Shown: positions 63,016 through 64,000 of the stretch, piece after piece
Position numbering within the stretch: the stretch's first letter is position 1
How the letters are laid out: each line of letters opens with the position of its first letter
Program-made: the position numbers and the translations under genes
DNA from: Helopsaltes ochotensis
Taxonomy: Eukaryota; Chordata; Aves; Passeriformes; Locustellidae
Assembly: GCA_013400155.1 (NCBI GenBank)
Contig: VXBM01000237.1
Coordinates: 241,793 to 305,792 of the forward strand
Reading direction: 5' to 3'
DNA: 64,000 nt
The notes under the pieces: model-generated
The model's database searches: none
What the model was told of the DNA's origin: nothing
The model's input: the letters and a program-made list of their open reading frames with translations, nothing else

Positions 63016-64000
63016 GCAGCTTTTCTTTTATCTTAGGAGTCATCTAGATTGGCTCTTCCTACAAGGCACCTCTAAAGACAGACAAAAAAAAAAAAGGCAG
63101 CAGCAGTCATAATGTTCATCTGAAAGCATGCTTTTCAATTTGTTACATGTGATATAAAAGTCTCAGGAATGCCACAGGACACTAAATAACCCAGATTTCA
63201 CAATTTAAATTCTCCTTAAAGGATATGACTACATTTTTACCACACAGACATTTTATGAAGAGACCTTTTTCTGATGCCTGGCTCATTCTTGAGGGTATAA
63301 AGCTATAATTTCTCTATTCTCTTGTATCTGGAATTCACCTCAGCCTTAGTGCCTACAAAAGAAGGAAAGTGAAACAAAGCAAGCAAGGAAGAAAAAAAAG
63401 GCAAGCACATATGGTTTATTGCAGAAACAGTGGCAATATGGAGAGTTCAAAGAAAGATTGAGAAAACTACTTCACCATTCACTTAAAATGCCAGGAATGA
63501 GAGTCTTAGGTCTTGTCCAGCACATTTGATCTGCTGGTGGCTCTGCTGTAGCTTACAGGAGAGGAAGGAGAGCAGCAAGCCCCCACGAGTGGACGACTGA
63601 GAATGAGGTTTGGCCCTTTGCAGCCCTGCAACCCCAGATGCTGCTGGGCACAGCTGTGGTGAGAGCACTGCTTTAGTCCAGGTGCCAGAGCTCATGTGCC
63701 AAGGCCAGTGAAAATGAAAGGTGGTTTAAAGCCACTTTGTATTCACCAGTGTTAATCATTTCTGGGTTTATCATCATTCCCAATGCAAGAGACATTTCAT
63801 ATTCCAGAGTCTTTCATCTCGTGAATTCCAAATGCATTAATATTAAATACAAAAACATTTACAGAATTTTTGTCCTAGATTTAATCACTTTTCTCTGAAA
63901 ATTGTAAAGGGACTGTATCATCCCTAACCAGGGTGAATGCCTCTACACTCTTAAGTACCATATTCCCCATTTTGAGGCCGCCAGCCCTCACTACAAAGCT
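60794..64000 (-). other. MCOLN2: MCOLN2 intron 3 (partial)
   Basis: At least 3.2 kb of intron. No match to the conserved exon 3 (the FKHLFLKG region) was found, so exons 1-3 must lie to the right. A CpG-containing patch at 61000-61110 stands out from its AT-rich surroundings, and an (AAT)15 repeat lies at 62970. Confidence 0.75.
62970..63014. repeat. (AAT)15 microsatellite
   Basis: Fifteen perfect AAT units in MCOLN2 intron 3. It is long and uninterrupted, so probably polymorphic. Confidence 0.95.

Larger units (their letters stand above)
49348..64000 (-). other. MCOLN2: MCOLN2 gene, 3' part (TRPML2 channel); 5' end beyond the window
   Basis: Ten exons join in frame with GT-AG borders and match mammalian TRPML2 exon by exon (exons 4-13 of 14). 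Exons 1-3, with the N-terminal phosphoinositide-binding region and TM1, are not in the window, so intron 3 exceeds 3.2 kb. TRPML2 is preferred over TRPML1/3 from diagnostic segments: QVEISFKLKGI, QTIHARELPDCY, LTMQASLPKVL and FSLVNGDDMFATFAQIQQKS match the TRPML2 forms I remember. The product is a non-selective cation channel of recycling endosomes and lysosomes, activated by PI(3,5)P2. It is prominent in immune cells of mammals. Confidence 0.93.

Noticed and set aside
62685..63047. 120-codon frame with an asparagine run
   Set aside because: The Asn run is the AAT microsatellite, and the frame is intronic and antisense to MCOLN2.
1..64000. CRISPR arrays, operons, tRNA or rRNA genes
   Set aside because: No spaced repeats of that kind, no cloverleaf-type sequence and no bacterial gene organisation were seen. 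The window is animal nuclear DNA.

Overview
This is a stretch of vertebrate nuclear DNA, almost certainly from a bird and probably a songbird. The evidence is split genes with GT-AG introns, clear LPAR3 and MCOLN2 orthologues in the expected order, a reversed CR1 LINE fragment at the left edge, an LTR-like repeat of a type I associate with songbird genomes, and compact introns (some only 130-140 bp). It holds no bacterial-style operon, no CRISPR array and no recognisable RNA gene.

Layout: 1-425 is a diverged CR1 fragment. A splice-bounded open segment at 1974-2177 (+) may be the last exon of a gene entering from the left; its identity is unsure, with a weak resemblance to the SSX2IP tail. From about 2.2 to 29.6 kb the DNA is mostly non-coding. 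It contains an orphan CpG island near 18.1-18.5 kb, a GC-rich tract to about 19.4 kb, a possible plus-strand lncRNA exon at 24161-24249, and an LTR-like repeat at about 27.05-28.03 kb.

From 29.7 to about 46 kb lies LPAR3 (- strand), encoding a lysophosphatidic acid GPCR. It has two coding exons (361 codons) and a probable non-coding first exon and promoter in a CpG island at 45.48-46.14 kb, which is interrupted by 290 Ns.

From about 49.6 kb to the right edge lies MCOLN2 (TRPML2, - strand), an endolysosomal cation channel. Ten coding exons are firmly placed (exons 4 to 13 by comparison with the 14-exon mammalian gene) and a last exon is tentative. Exons 1-3 and the promoter lie beyond position 64000. 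MCOLN2 and LPAR3 sit in tandem, both reading right to left, as I recall for mammals (MCOLN3-MCOLN2-LPAR3-SSX2IP).

The two genes are not a pathway unit: one encodes a plasma-membrane lipid receptor and the other an endolysosomal channel. I found no new multi-gene system. The points most worth checking are the orphan CpG island, the unassigned exon at 2 kb, the unusual MCOLN2 C-terminus, and small lineage differences in LPAR3. Orthology calls rest on remembered mammalian proteins; no database search was run.
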